A stretch of 64,000 nt of DNA from Dasypus novemcinctus. Lineage: Eukaryota > Chordata > Mammalia > Cingulata > Dasypodidae. The stretch covers positions 60,341,087-60,405,086 of the forward strand of contig NC_080678.1 in NCBI RefSeq assembly GCF_030445035.2, read 5' to 3'. The notes under the pieces were generated by a model. That model had not been told where the DNA came from. It worked only from the letters and a program-made list of their open reading frames with translations, and searched no databases. Shown here piece after piece: positions 22,350-31,745 of this stretch (position 1 is the first letter of the stretch; each line of letters begins with the position of its first letter). Both the position numbers and the translations under genes were made by a program.

Positions 22350-23270
22350 CTATTCGTGAGTGAAAGGTAGGACTAAAACGTTGGGTTCAAGGCCATATAA
22401 CTGAAGAGCTGTTTTTCTGAGTTTTCTTCTAAGGATGCATATGGCATTACAATGAGAAGTAATTTTGCCCATATGACTAAGGGATAAATGTACCCAAAAG
22501 AGAGGGGAAATTTGGTATAAAAGACCAGTGGGTGTCCCAGGGGTTCTGATGATTAGAGCAAGAAGAGGGAGGCAGGGCTGAAAATGGGCTAGGCTGAGAT
22601 TTTTCATTTTGTCATTCAAGAATTTGAGACAGTTGCATTCCTTTTCACTGATAGTACAATTACTGGAGGGATCAGAGTCACCCTCCAGGAGGTCAAAAAG
22701 AGGTTTAAGTTCATGGGTGGTCAGGTTTAGGTACGGACATAGCCAATCGATATCGCCACACAAACGGAGTGTGTTAAGGGTACATTTTTGTGGCATTTGT
22801 AATACAGGGATGGCAGGTTGGATAACTTTTGTAATGGTATAGCCTAAAAAGGTATAGGGTGGATATTTTTTCACTTTCTCAGATGATATAGTGAGACCTA
22901 GTTGTTTGAAGTTGTGCAGAAGAGATTGCAAACATTTTTGAAGAGTCAAGTCCGCATGAGCAATAAGAATATCATCCCTATAGTGACCAACCTCACAAAA
23001 GGGTAAAAGAGGATGAGTGGCTTCACTAACAATCATTTGACATATAGCAGGACTGTTTTTCATTCCCTGTGGGAGGACTTTCCACTGAAAATGCCGTTGA
23101 GGGGCTGCATTATTTGTAATGGGTACAGAAAAGGCAAAGTATTGATGGTCATCCTCATGAAGAGGGATGGAAAAGAAACAGTCTTTAAGATCTACTGCAA
23201 TGGTGTGATTATCGCACGTGATGGCTGATGGATGAGGAAGGCCCGGTTGAGGAGAGCCAATTTTTGTCAT
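22350..23270 (-). pseudogene. pol: pol: reverse transcriptase core
   Basis: Copies viral RNA into DNA. The 306-residue open frame holds the VDLKDCFFSIPL block (first catalytic Asp, residue ~26), LPQGMKNSP (residues ~66-74) and a YRDD box (residues ~97-100). In the last, the catalytic YxDD carries Arg where Met, Val or Ile is usual. The connection region follows to a stop. The fingers N terminus is in a separate frame (23326-23607), divided from this one at an A9 run near 23319. Confidence 0.94.
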
Positions 23271-23325
23271 TTGAGCATTAATGTTTCTAAGGTCATGTAA
23301 GAGCCTCCATTTGCCAGATTTTTTT

Positions 23326-23607
23326 TTAAATTACAAAGCCAGGTGAGTTATGAGGACTGGTGGAGGGTTCCATATGCTGTAAATTTAATTGTTCTTGCTC
23401 AAGGACTTCCAATTGTTCTAATTTATTTCGAGGCAGCGGCCACTGGTCTGACCATATAGGCTCTTGAGTTTTCCAAATAAGTTTGATAGGTGTGGGTTTA
23501 TTGATGGTGAATAATGGTGGAAGACCAGTGGCCTTTATGCTTGGGGGTGCTCCTGAGAGGATGTAGAAAGGACGGCTCCTAACTTTGGAAGAACATCGCA
23601 TCCCCAC
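23326..23607 (-). pseudogene. pol: pol: RT N-terminal fragment
   Basis: The 93-residue frame contains [15 protein letters not shown] and a leucine/glutamine-rich helix, typical of the start of betaretroviral-type RT. It overlaps the end of the pro frame by 73 bases, as expected where pol is reached by ribosomal frameshifting. It ends at a stop followed by a run of nine A (T9 on plus), after which the RT fingers continue in another frame. Confidence 0.88.
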
Positions 23608-24002
23608 AGAATTTGTGTGATACTTGACAAGACAAGGGGACAGAACGTTCCTGTCCTACTGTCTGGGTTGGTCCATGTGAGGGGATCCACAAGTTGATGT
23701 GAGGGTCTTAATCCCCCTACACCTTGGACCAAAGGGCCTAGTTTAAGCTGCCAGGAAGGGTCAGTGTCAGACGGGCTAAGAACTGACAAATCTACGCCCG
23801 TGTCAATTTGTCCTGTAATGGACTTTCCTTGAACAGTAAGGGTGAGGAAATCTTTTTCTTGCATAACGGGAATTGTCCAAAATATGGTAGGTGAAGTTTC
23901 CTCTCTTACTTGTGGGGCTGAGAGGTGCCCCTGACTTTGTTTAAAGGAGGGAAAGGATTGCCCTGAAAATCGGTTTTTGAGCGACAATCTCTTCCAATGC
24001 AA
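23535..24002 (-). pseudogene. pro: pro: aspartic protease
   Basis: Cleaves the Gag and Pol polyproteins as a homodimer. The 155-residue frame has the active-site IDTG (Asp67), followed by VD instead of the more common AD, and a late WGCDVL where GRD-L is usual; Arg replaced by Cys in this structural motif probably impairs folding. The frame begins within the second nucleocapsid zinc knuckle, so pro is in a different frame from gag, as in betaretroviruses. A separate dUTPase domain is not evident in the ~460 bp available. Confidence 0.9.
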
Positions 24003-24109
24003 GCCCTTATGGCATCTAGGACAAATTGATGGAGGAGTGGTTGGTGGTCTAGATATTTTGGATTCTGGACAGTCCCTGGCAAAATGGCCAGTCTACAGCA
24101 CTGGTAACA
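23982..24109 (-). pseudogene. gag: gag nucleocapsid: two damaged zinc knuckles
   Basis: Downstream of the gag stop the minus strand encodes two CCHC-type boxes. Box 1 (24069-24109) has Cys-X2-Cys and the GHFARDC half in different frames; it is 41 nt rather than 42, so one base is lost. Box 2 (23982-24023) is in frame but its last Cys is Ser. Both RNA-binding modules are therefore impaired. Confidence 0.9.
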
Positions 24110-24124
24110 AGTTCTATTTTGTGT

Positions 24125-25648
24125 TTAGAGGCTCAACTGATCGGCTAAGGCTGCGGCAAGGATTGTCGCAGAGTTGGCGGCAGCTGCTATAGCAGATTTG
24201 GAGGTAGAGCCAATATCTCTACAAGCAAGGACCCTATCATCAGGGGATTTATTGCGAATGGGCATAATTGTTTGTCGACACTCAGTGTTTGTGCCTTCCC
24301 AAAGGCGATCTTTTAAGAGAGCGTCTACTGCAGTGGCATGGGAAACTTTTCTATCTACTTCTTCTTTGACTCGACTATAAAAGTCAGAGAAAGGTTCATT
24401 AGGACTCTGTAAGAGTTTGGCAAGGTGTATGGGTTTACTCTGTGGATTGAGTTTGTGAAAAGCAGATTTGGCTATGGTCAGACACTGATCAAAACATGGG
24501 GCAGGACATGTGGTTTGGATTGTGGGGAGGGCCCATTGCCCTTCTTTTTTCAAGGCATCAGAGGGGATTGTGGTAAGGTTGTTGGTGAGATTACGAGCAT
24601 CAACTGTCTCAGCCTCATCATAATAGAGTGCTTTCCAAGTAACAAAATCCCCAGGAGTTAAAATAGCACAGGCAAGATTCTTCCAATCAGCAGCACAATT
24701 ATGTTCAAGGGAGAGATTATCTAGTAACATCTGTGCATAGGGACTGTTAAGGCCATCCTCTTGGATGGCTTTGTGGAGATTGGATATAGTTTTATGATCC
24801 CATGGATACCAGTTATAGGGGGCAGCGTCTGAAGGGGCAAAATTCACAGGGAAGGCATGCACCAGTGGATAAGGAGGACAAACGTGAGTGGTCGGGGAAA
24901 AAGGGGAAGCTAGAGGAGGAGGGGTGGAGTACATGGGGAAAGGGGAAGTAGAGGAAAAAATGGTGGACGTGGGCAGATTAGGCAGATTAGGTTTAGGCCT
25001 AGAGAGAAATGGACAGAAGCGACAAGGTGTCGGCCTGTCCAGCTCCGAAGAGATAAGTTCCTTTTCTTCCTCAAAGGAGGAATCAGGGCTTTGGTGGGAA
25101 GATGCAACAGCAGGAGTAGAAGGAGGAAATGGTGGTTTCAAAGAGGAAAGGCCAAGCTGTTTCTCATGGGAATGGTCATCCAAGGAGAGGGGAGACTGTA
25201 AAGGGGGAGCGGCAGGAGGCAGAGAAGAGGGGGAATCAGTATTGGAAGCTGGATTAACCAGCGGAGGATATAGAGGTTCAAGATGAGGAGGTTCATATGG
25301 TGGGGCAGGAGTAGAGGGAGAAGAAGAGGCTAGATCTTTGAGAGGAATGAGGGAAGGTCCTTCTAGAGAGGTGCCAGTAAGACAGGCATGGACAGCTAAA
25401 GGGGCAGGAATAAGACCAAGGGGAAAGGTCTTACCCTCATGGACTTCGACTGAGTGAATGCGCTTAAGCAGCTTTGCCCATGTGGCGGGATCCCAAATTG
25501 TGGCAGTAGAAAGCCATGGATTAAAATGTACAACAAGTTTCCAATACTGATAGAGTTCCCTTTCAGATATTTTGATGTATCTGCTCGCTAAAAGGGCACG
25601 CAGTGCACGGGCTTGAGGGGCCTTCTCAGATGAGGAAAGTTCCCCCAT
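24125..25648 (-). CDS. gag: gag: matrix-capsid polyprotein, uninterrupted up to the nucleocapsid
   Basis: Structural precursor that assembles the virion. I start at the ATG 25646-25648 (MGELSS) rather than the upstream GTG, because it gives a Gly2/Ser6 N-myristoylation signal; this yields 507 residues. Order: matrix (about 1-95, with YWKLVVHFNPWL), a long Pro/Ser-rich linker (about 96-260), and capsid (about 265-500). The capsid has the major homology region near residues 412-432 (Gln, Glu, Phe and Arg of the Q..E..F..R pattern visible in LLQSPNEPFSDFYSR). The frame stops at 24125-24127 just before the zinc knuckles. Open for 1.5 kb although everything downstream is broken. Confidence 0.93.
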   Translation of the reverse strand: MGELSSSEKAPQARALRALLASRYIKISERELYQYWKLVVHFNPWLSTATIWDPATWAKLLKRIHSVEVHEGKTFPLGLIPAPLAVHACLTGTSLEGPSLIPLKDLASSSPSTPAPPYEPPHLEPLYPPLVNPASNTDSPSSLPPAAPPLQSPLSLDDHSHEKQLGLSSLKPPFPPSTPAVASSHQSPDSSFEEEKELISSELDRPTPCRFCPFLSRPKPNLPNLPTSTIFSSTSPFPMYSTPPPLASPFSPTTHVCPPYPLVHAFPVNFAPSDAAPYNWYPWDHKTISNLHKAIQEDGLNSPYAQMLLDNLSLEHNCAADWKNLACAILTPGDFVTWKALYYDEAETVDARNLTNNLTTIPSDALKKEGQWALPTIQTTCPAPCFDQCLTIAKSAFHKLNPQSKPIHLAKLLQSPNEPFSDFYSRVKEEVDRKVSHATAVDALLKDRLWEGTNTECRQTIMPIRNKSPDDRVLACRDIGSTSKSAIAAAANSATILAAALADQLSL

Positions 25649-25657
25649 ACTGAGGGT

Positions 25658-25665
25658 CACTTACC
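25658..25665 (-). promoter_or_regulatory. Candidate major splice donor
   Basis: GGTAAGTG on the minus strand, ten bases upstream of the chosen gag ATG, in the leader after the primer site. A good match to the 5' splice-site consensus and placed where retroviruses keep the donor used for env mRNA. Confidence 0.65.
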
Positions 25666-25720
25666 AACTGCAACAAGAGTCGTACTTGATGACTCGCTGT
25701 GAGATCTCCGGGAGCTGGAT

Positions 25721-25738
25721 GCCTCACATTGGGCGCCA
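25721..25738 (-). promoter_or_regulatory. Primer binding site, tRNA-Lys type
   Basis: Two bases inside the LTR, the minus strand reads TGGCGCCCAATGTGAGGC. It differs at two positions from the 18-base site complementary to the tRNA-Lys(1,2) 3' end (TGGCGCCCAACGTGGGGC), the primer typical of many betaretroviruses. Confidence 0.88.
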
Positions 25739-25740
25739 AC

Positions 25741-26064
25741 TGTCATCAAAGGGGTCTGGCTGGCAGACCCCCTCAGCTGGATGGGTAAGGATGGCAGAGC
25801 AAAGAAGCACACACAGTGACCACTCTGGAGACGCAAGCTGGTGGCGCAGGTCTGGTTTATTGAGGAAATGCAACAGCTTTTATGGGCGTCTAAGGGGAAG
25901 CTAGGTGGCATGCAAGTACCTGATTGGTTATGCTAATTCAGTGAGGCTGGTTGACTCATGGGATCTTGTTGCTGAGGACCAGGGAAGAAATGGGAGTGGC
26001 TTACAGTTATTTACTGCAAGGCTCAGTGCCATCTTTAAAGAGTGGCACCTGCAGCTCACTCACA
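25741..26064 (-). repeat. 5' LTR of the provirus
   Basis: 324 bp, TG...CA ends on the minus strand. TATA-like CATAAAAG at 25877-25884 and poly-A signal AATAAA at 25856-25861. Sixteen differences from the 3' LTR by hand count, mostly transitions, no indel. Confidence 0.96.
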
Positions 26065-26070
26065 CCTCAC
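26065..26070. repeat. Provirus target-site duplication, right copy
   Basis: CCTCAC, identical to 19626-19631. The host sequence reads '...caattCCTCACtatggg' once the element is removed. Confidence 0.95.
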
Positions 26071-26659
26071 TATGGGAAGTTTTGACCCCCAGAGACCTCC
26101 AGAAGGCCATGTGTTGTATGGGCAAAGAGGAACAGGAAAGAGGCATGCTTTATAACCAGCAGTGTGATGCTCCATTCTCTCAGCCTCTGACTTACAGGAC
26201 CTGGAAAATCTGGGAAATGTGTGTGAGAATAAGAACAGTGTTTTTCACCATTTGTCCTATGCAATCTCCCCTTACTGTGCCCCCTGTCAGAAGATCTGTT
26301 TTCTTCCCTCATTTCACACACAGGTGGTTATTTGTCTTCTATGGAACACTTTGCGCAAAGTACTTTCTTCTGCCAGAGAATCACCTTGAACTTAACTTGA
26401 AGCATCTTTGTCTAGTTGCATATTCAAGACAGAGTGGATGAAATGTGGACTGGACAGTGTGTGCTTTCACCTCTTTGAGGTAGCTGCATTTTTTTTTTTT
26501 CAAGCTGAAGGTGGAGGATTGAATTGTTCTTCTAAATTCAGAGATAAAAATGCCCTCTGGACCACCATACATTTCAGGCAGTTTGGAAAGTAATGCATCC
26601 TCCTCTTCCTCATTCTTCCCCTCATTATCTCATCAGTAACTGCTTCCATGAAATGTCTA
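26071..26659. other. Unique sequence right of the provirus
   Basis: Nothing coding is recognised. Confidence 0.4.
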
Positions 26660-26895
26660 TTCCATGGGTCACATTTTTAAATGCATTGTCTCTTTTAGTC
26701 TTTATAACAACCAACAGGTAGTTTTATCATCTTTATTTTTCTTGTTAAAGTCACACATCTAGTATTTGATGTAATCTGTATTTGCATGCTGCTCTGTTTA
26801 AATACAAAGTTGGTGCTTTTCCTGTTGATCCTCCTTTGATAACAGAGTAAATCTAAGTTTGATGCTTCTGTTCTCATTTTGAAGCCTGACACTCT
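26660..26895 (-). repeat. MIR SINE (diverged)
   Basis: Antisense MIR pattern: 'catttttaaatgcattgtctcttttagtctttataacaacc', 'caggtagttttatcatctttatttt', 'agtcacacatctagta'. Confidence 0.65.
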
Positions 26896-27179
26896 TTGTA
26901 GGAGGAGAGCATAAAAAGGAGGAAGGGACTGACTAAATCTTATCAGTAGCTTCTCTTGAGGTGTAAAATTATATCCAAACCAATTCCTTACTGGATAAAC
27001 TTTGGAGGAAAGTTATTACGTCATATGACTCTTCAAATATATTTTCCTTAGAACAATACAGTCCCAAGGACACCCTAAGGGGATTGTAATTGAATAGTTC
27101 TTCCTTTTACTTAATAGTGCTAAAACATAAATGCTAGTAATGCTAAGTATATTGAATTATGTATCTGATTTAGACATGT
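26896..27179. other. Unique sequence
   Basis: Nothing is recognised. Confidence 0.4.
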
Positions 27180-27615
27180 TCTTAATCTGCATTCTTGTGG
27201 GTATGGACCTATATTATAAATAGGATCTCTTGAACATGTTATTTTAGCTAAAGCATGGCCCACCTGAATAAAGGTAGGCTTTAATCTGGGATACTGGTGT
27301 CCTTTATAAGCAGAAGAATTCCTTCTAGAAATTTCTTCTAGAGAAAACCATGGGGTAGAGCTGAGAGCTGGAAGTCAGTAGAACCAATGTGACACAAGAC
27401 AGGGATACAAGCTAAGGATCCCCAAGGATCACAGCAACTAGTACCAAAATGCCAGAATGTTAGAGACTTTGGGGAGAAAGACTGTCTTGCTGATGCCTTA
27501 ATTTTGGACTTCTTCTAGCCTCAAAATGGTAACCAATAAATTTCCCTTTGTTTAAGCCAACCAGTTGTGTGGTATTTATCTTAGCAGATGGGTAAACTGC
27601 AACAAATGCTGAATT
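27180..27615 (+). mobile_element. MLT1-like MaLR LTR
   Basis: Follows the MLT1 LTR layout: 'actggtgtcctttataag', 'gagagctggaagtcag', 'cttaattttggacttcttctagcctc', 'aataaatttccctttgtttaagccaacca', then 'gtggtattt...ggtaaactgcaac'. The AATAAA signal is intact. Old, probably solo. Confidence 0.75.
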
Positions 27616-28559
27616 TACAGATCATTTTAGAAGGTTATATGAGACCTGCTGTTTGTTCAAGCAATATTTGCAACACACACAAGTAGAAAATTGTGCATAT
27701 ATACTACATCATTTGAGATATAATAAATTTGTTTTAGTAGATTAAAACCTATTATGTGTTTCAATTAGGAAAATAAGCATTTTTTGAGGAATGAGGCTTT
27801 TGTCTGCAAATACTGGTGAGGACTTTTAAAACAATCTTTTGCAAGGTGAAGTCACAGATTTTTAAAAAATCAGTTTTAGCTTAAATTGCACTTTGGTTGA
27901 AATAGAAAGCCAATTAGCAAGGCAGTTACTTATGAAACTCTCCAAACATGAAATAAGTGCTATTTCTAAAACAAATAATTGCTCTAGGAAACTGTAAAGC
28001 TTGTGATCCTGGGAAACACAGGAGACAACGTGGAATAGATGAAAAAGCAGTGAGCAAGGAATAGGTACTTGCTCTACCAGGAATTAAGTGCATGTTTCAT
28101 CTTGTCCATGTTACTTTACCTGTATCAAACTCAACTTTCATCATCTGTAAATAAATATGTTACATGACAGTTTCTAAAGTTCTACTGAGCTGCATATACT
28201 GTGATATGCAGCTTATTCAGAATTATCATTTATCCTCAGTCAGGATGTTTATTTTCTATTTCCTTAGATGTCCTTTAAGAAAAATGAAAGATAATCTTAA
28301 TTATTTGAATTGAAATAGTACTGGTTTTTCAAAGAGTCCAAACTTGTTCATATGTTAACTCTTTTTCATCTTATATGCCTTTCTCACTGTGGAATATATG
28401 TATATTTCTACCCCCATATATTGACAAGAAAACCATAAAGGTAATGGCTATCCATATAATAACAGCTTTACTGGTGCATAATAGGGGGATTAGAACATAG
28501 AGGCTTCTTAATTTCTAGGCAATTTATTTCCATTTTCTTAACTTTCTTATAACTCTGAC
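27616..28559. other. Unique sequence with a MIR scrap
   Basis: A MIR fragment is likely at 28080-28170 ('catgttactttacctgtatcaaactcaactttcatcatctgtaaat', plus strand). The rest is unassigned. Confidence 0.45.
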
Positions 28560-28700
28560 AAGTATATCTTAAAATTCTCATGTTTTGGGTAAGGAAATGC
28601 GGAAGGTTAAATAATTGGTCAAAAGTCACATGGCAGAGCCAGGACTGAAGCCTAAGTCTTTCTGCGCATGTACATTTCACACTGCCACCTAGTTTCTTTA
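28560..28700 (-). repeat. MIR SINE fragment
   Basis: 'ggtaaggaaatgcggaaggttaaataattggtcaaaagtcacatggcagagccaggactgaagcc' is the antisense MIR core. Confidence 0.75.
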
Positions 28701-28829
28701 TTAAGTATAAAATATGACTTTTACTTTCCAAAAAGGATCACTGATATTACATGTAGTAGTCTATATAGGAATGATTGCTTATGTATAATTTACAAAACTT
28801 TCTAAGAATGGCACTTTTAGGAAGAAGCA

Positions 28830-29075
28830 TAGAGTGTTGCTCAGCAGCATGATTGCGCTCATCAGACTGCTTGGATTCTGGAGCTTCCCCTTGTTCTTTG
28901 AACTTGAACAAATTACTTAACCTTTCTATGCCTTTATTTCCTTATATGATGAAATAGGAATACCTAATAGGCTTGTTATGAGGATTAAATGGGATAATAC
29001 ATATACATCATTTAGGATAGGACTTGGCATATAGTCAGAACTCAATAAATGTCAGCTATTCATTCTGTTATCATT
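28830..29075 (+). repeat. MIR SINE, near full length
   Basis: From 'gcatgattgcgctcatcagactgcttggattc' through 'aattacttaacctttctatgcctttatttcctta' and 'gttatgaggattaaatgggataatac' to 'ctcaataaatgtcagc'. Full MIR order with an AATAAA-like 3' end. Confidence 0.9.
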
Positions 29076-29759
29076 ATTATATAATTTATTTAATTTGATC
29101 CTCACAACTACTCTGAGTGATAAATAGCTTGAAGGGCTTCCGATGTTTTCTTTACCAATCCTATTAAAGTGGTAGCAACTACAGCTCTGAAATTATACCA
29201 GGTCATTCTGAATGAGTATAAAGTTCTAAATAAAAGCCATTACCCTTGGGAAGAGCTGTGGAGGTCTGTCTCTTCCCATGGGCAAAATGGCTAAGGCACA
29301 GCTCCAGGGCTGGGTGGCATAGGAACAGGGGCTCACTGCTTTCTAAATGATGCCTTGGCTTTACAAACAGGGTGCCGGGCGAGGGCAGTAGTCTCTGCTC
29401 TTCTTGGTTTGCCTGTCTCAGTTTGGAACTTCTACCCTGCTAGTGAGCTTGGGTGAGGATGATCAGAGCATTCTTTATCTGACATTCCTAGGATAGAGCT
29501 GGAGTGAGAAGGGGCTCTTTGTTTTTGTTGGCACTTGTTGGGGTAGAATTTTCATCATGCTGAACTAAGGAGAAGGGGAGGGAGCTTAAATGAGTTTTAG
29601 TAAATTTTCTTGAAAAAAAATCTGTCTTCATTTGCTATATGCACTTAGGACACTTTGGAGCCTTTAGTTTTTAAAATATATATAATTTTCAATAGCTATG
29701 GTTGTGTCACTTGGGAGAGGGTTTGCAGAGCTCTTCAAACTGCAATTCTGGAAGTTGTT
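29076..29759. other. Unassigned sequence, includes a G+C-richer block
   Basis: 29220-29560 is more G+C rich ('ccagggctgggtggcata', 'gggtgccgggcgagggcag') and may be an LTR or other old repeat, but I cannot name it. No coding signal. Confidence 0.3.
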
Positions 29760-30360
29760 TATCTTTTTTTTTCATTTTAAAATTATTTTTTAATAAAATT
29801 TGTAAGTTTTCAGAAAAAAAGTGCAAATAATATGTAGTTCCCATATGCCCCCCTTATAACACATATTTTCTCCATTATTATTTTTGAACAACATGAAAAT
29901 TCCCATTTTTCCATGTTCAGTTATTCAGTTTAGTGGTGTTAATTACATTCACAATTATATTACTACCATTAACACCATCTATTTCCAAAACTTTTCCTTC
30001 ACTCTAAATAGAAACTCCATTACAATTAAACATTATCTTCCCATTTCACACCCCTGTCCAGCCACTGGTAAACTGTATTCTAGTTTCTGATTTTGTCCAT
30101 TTGAATAGTCTAATTACTTCATATAACTGAGATCATAAATTATTTTTTACTTTTTGTCTGGTCTATCATATTGTTATATCACATTGGTATACCACATTGG
30201 TGTATCACATTGTCATTAACCATTCATCTGTTGATAGGCATTTGGATTGTTTTCAGCCTTTAGAAATTATGAATAATACCATATGAACATCAGTTGTGCA
30301 AATATTTGTTTGAATTTGAGTTTTCAATTGCATTAGGTAATTACCTAAAAGGGGGTTTGC
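29760..30360 (-). mobile_element. L1 3' UTR fragment (old)
   Basis: Antisense L1 3' UTR: T-rich start, 'agttcccatatgcccccctta', 'agtggtgttaattacattcacaatt', 'aacaccatctatttccaaaactttt', 'ttgataggcatttggattgttttcagcc'. Matches the layout at 42.0 and 58.1 kb. Confidence 0.8.
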
Positions 30361-30479
30361 CAGGTAAAATCAGTGAAGTCCATTTTTGTTGTACAAAGAT
30401 CCAAAGTAGGGCACCAAAATAGATTTAGCTATCATATTTCCCAATCACTTCTGGCCAGTGATAAATTGTATATGATGTT
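30361..30479. other. Short unassigned spacer
   Basis: Nothing is recognised. Confidence 0.4.
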
Positions 30480-31745
30480 TCTTTAAAATACATTTTAAAT
30501 TTATTTTTAAAATATACATAGACCACACAAAATTTTACCTTAAAACAATATAGGAGATTCCCATATGCCCCACTCCCCAACTCCCCTGAATTTTCCCACA
30601 TCAACCACTTCTTTCATTAGTGTTGTACATTAATTTCATATGGTGAATACATTTTGGAGCACTGCTACACAGCCTGGATTATAGTTTACATTGTAGTTTA
30701 CACTCTTTCCCAGTCCATTCTGTGGGTTATGGTGGGATATATAATGTCCTGTATCTGTCCCTGCAGTATCATTCAGGACAACTCCAAGTCCCAAAAATGC
30801 ACCCATATTATACCTCTTTTTTTCTCTCCCTGCTTTCAGCAGCTGCAGTGGCTACTGTCTCCATATCAGTGATATAATTTATTCCATTGCTAGAGTCACA
30901 ATAATTCTATAGTAGAATACTAGCAAGTCCACTCTTTCATTCCCCAATCCTGAGTACTCTGGAATGGTAATATCCACTTCTCTTCTTAATTGAGAGGGGG
31001 CTTGATCCCAGATGGCTGATGAATGGGATTCTCCTACTTGCATTTGTATACTCTCTAGTTCCTTGGTATGGTGGTTGACCATCTTACCTCTTTGTTTGCT
31101 GACCTGTGTAAGTCCAATGAACAGGAGAGTAGGTGTTGCAACTTTGTTGAGGCTCAGGGCCCAGCTGTCACCTGGACAGCCCAGAGATTCAAGTGTCCTG
31201 AGCATACACCAACCCCAGTGCCAATCACAGGTTCAATAAAAGGGACAGAAAAGGCATGTGTAGAGAAGTCACATCTGAATCCAACTCCATCACATTCAGG
31301 AGCACAAATTCCAAAGTAGGGCACACTGTCAAAGCACCAAGCTCTGGAGCCATATGCCATGACCATAGGACCTTGGTGTCTCTGTAGCCCTCAGAATCAC
31401 CATTACCTGGGGTAGTATCTACTTTGGCTGTCTATAAGATCCTGCTGAGACTTGCATAAGTGTGACCCCTCTGATGACCTCCCAGCTAGTTTTGAAGTAT
31501 CTTAGCCATGTGAACTCATTCGCCTTTACCATTTCCCCCTTTTATTCAAGGTCTTTTTCTAGTTGTATCACCAGCTGGTGCTTGGTAGTAATCCATTGGT
31601 GCCAGGGAGGCTCATCCCTGGGAGTCATATCCCATGCTGGGGGGAAGGTAATGCATTTACATGCTGTGTTTGGCTTAGAGAGTGGCCACATTTGAGCAAC
31701 ATGGAGCTCTCAGGAGGTAACTCTTAGGCACCCTGCAACACTAAA
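30480..31745 (-). mobile_element. Lineage-specific L1 3' UTR, 5'-truncated
   Basis: Shares 'cccatatgccccactccccaactcccc', 'ggtgaatacattttggagcac', 'ctgtccctgcagtatcattcaggacaactccaagtcccaaaaatgc' and 'tggtatggtggttgacc' with the copies at 39.1, 49.5, 56.6 and 63.1 kb. Long 3' UTR only; no ORF2 seen. Confidence 0.85.

Larger units (their letters stand above)
19632..26064 (-). mobile_element. Betaretrovirus-like endogenous provirus (ERV2/class II), 6.43 kb
   Basis: A two-LTR provirus on the minus strand in the order LTR, Lys-type primer site, splice donor, gag, pro, pol (RT, RNase H, integrase), short env, LTR. The 6-bp target duplication, the primer site and the integrase and RT motif types point to the betaretrovirus-related class. 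LTRs differ at 16 of 324 sites by hand count. Gag is open as far as the nucleocapsid. Pro, pol and env carry several frameshifts and stops, so the element is defective. Env occupies only ~1 kb and has probably lost sequence. Confidence 0.96.

Noticed and set aside
22609-23228. Plus-strand frames of 71-77 aa
   Set aside because: Shadows of the RT region on the opposite strand.
24888-25286. 132-aa Gly/Glu-rich frame on plus
   Set aside because: Antisense shadow of the Pro/Ser-rich linker of gag.
25657-25911. 84-aa frame across the LTR and leader, similar to a frame in the other LTR (19620-19802)
   Set aside because: Duplicated because the LTRs are duplicated. No domain is recognised and it overlaps the primer binding site; an LTR-encoded protein is not supported.
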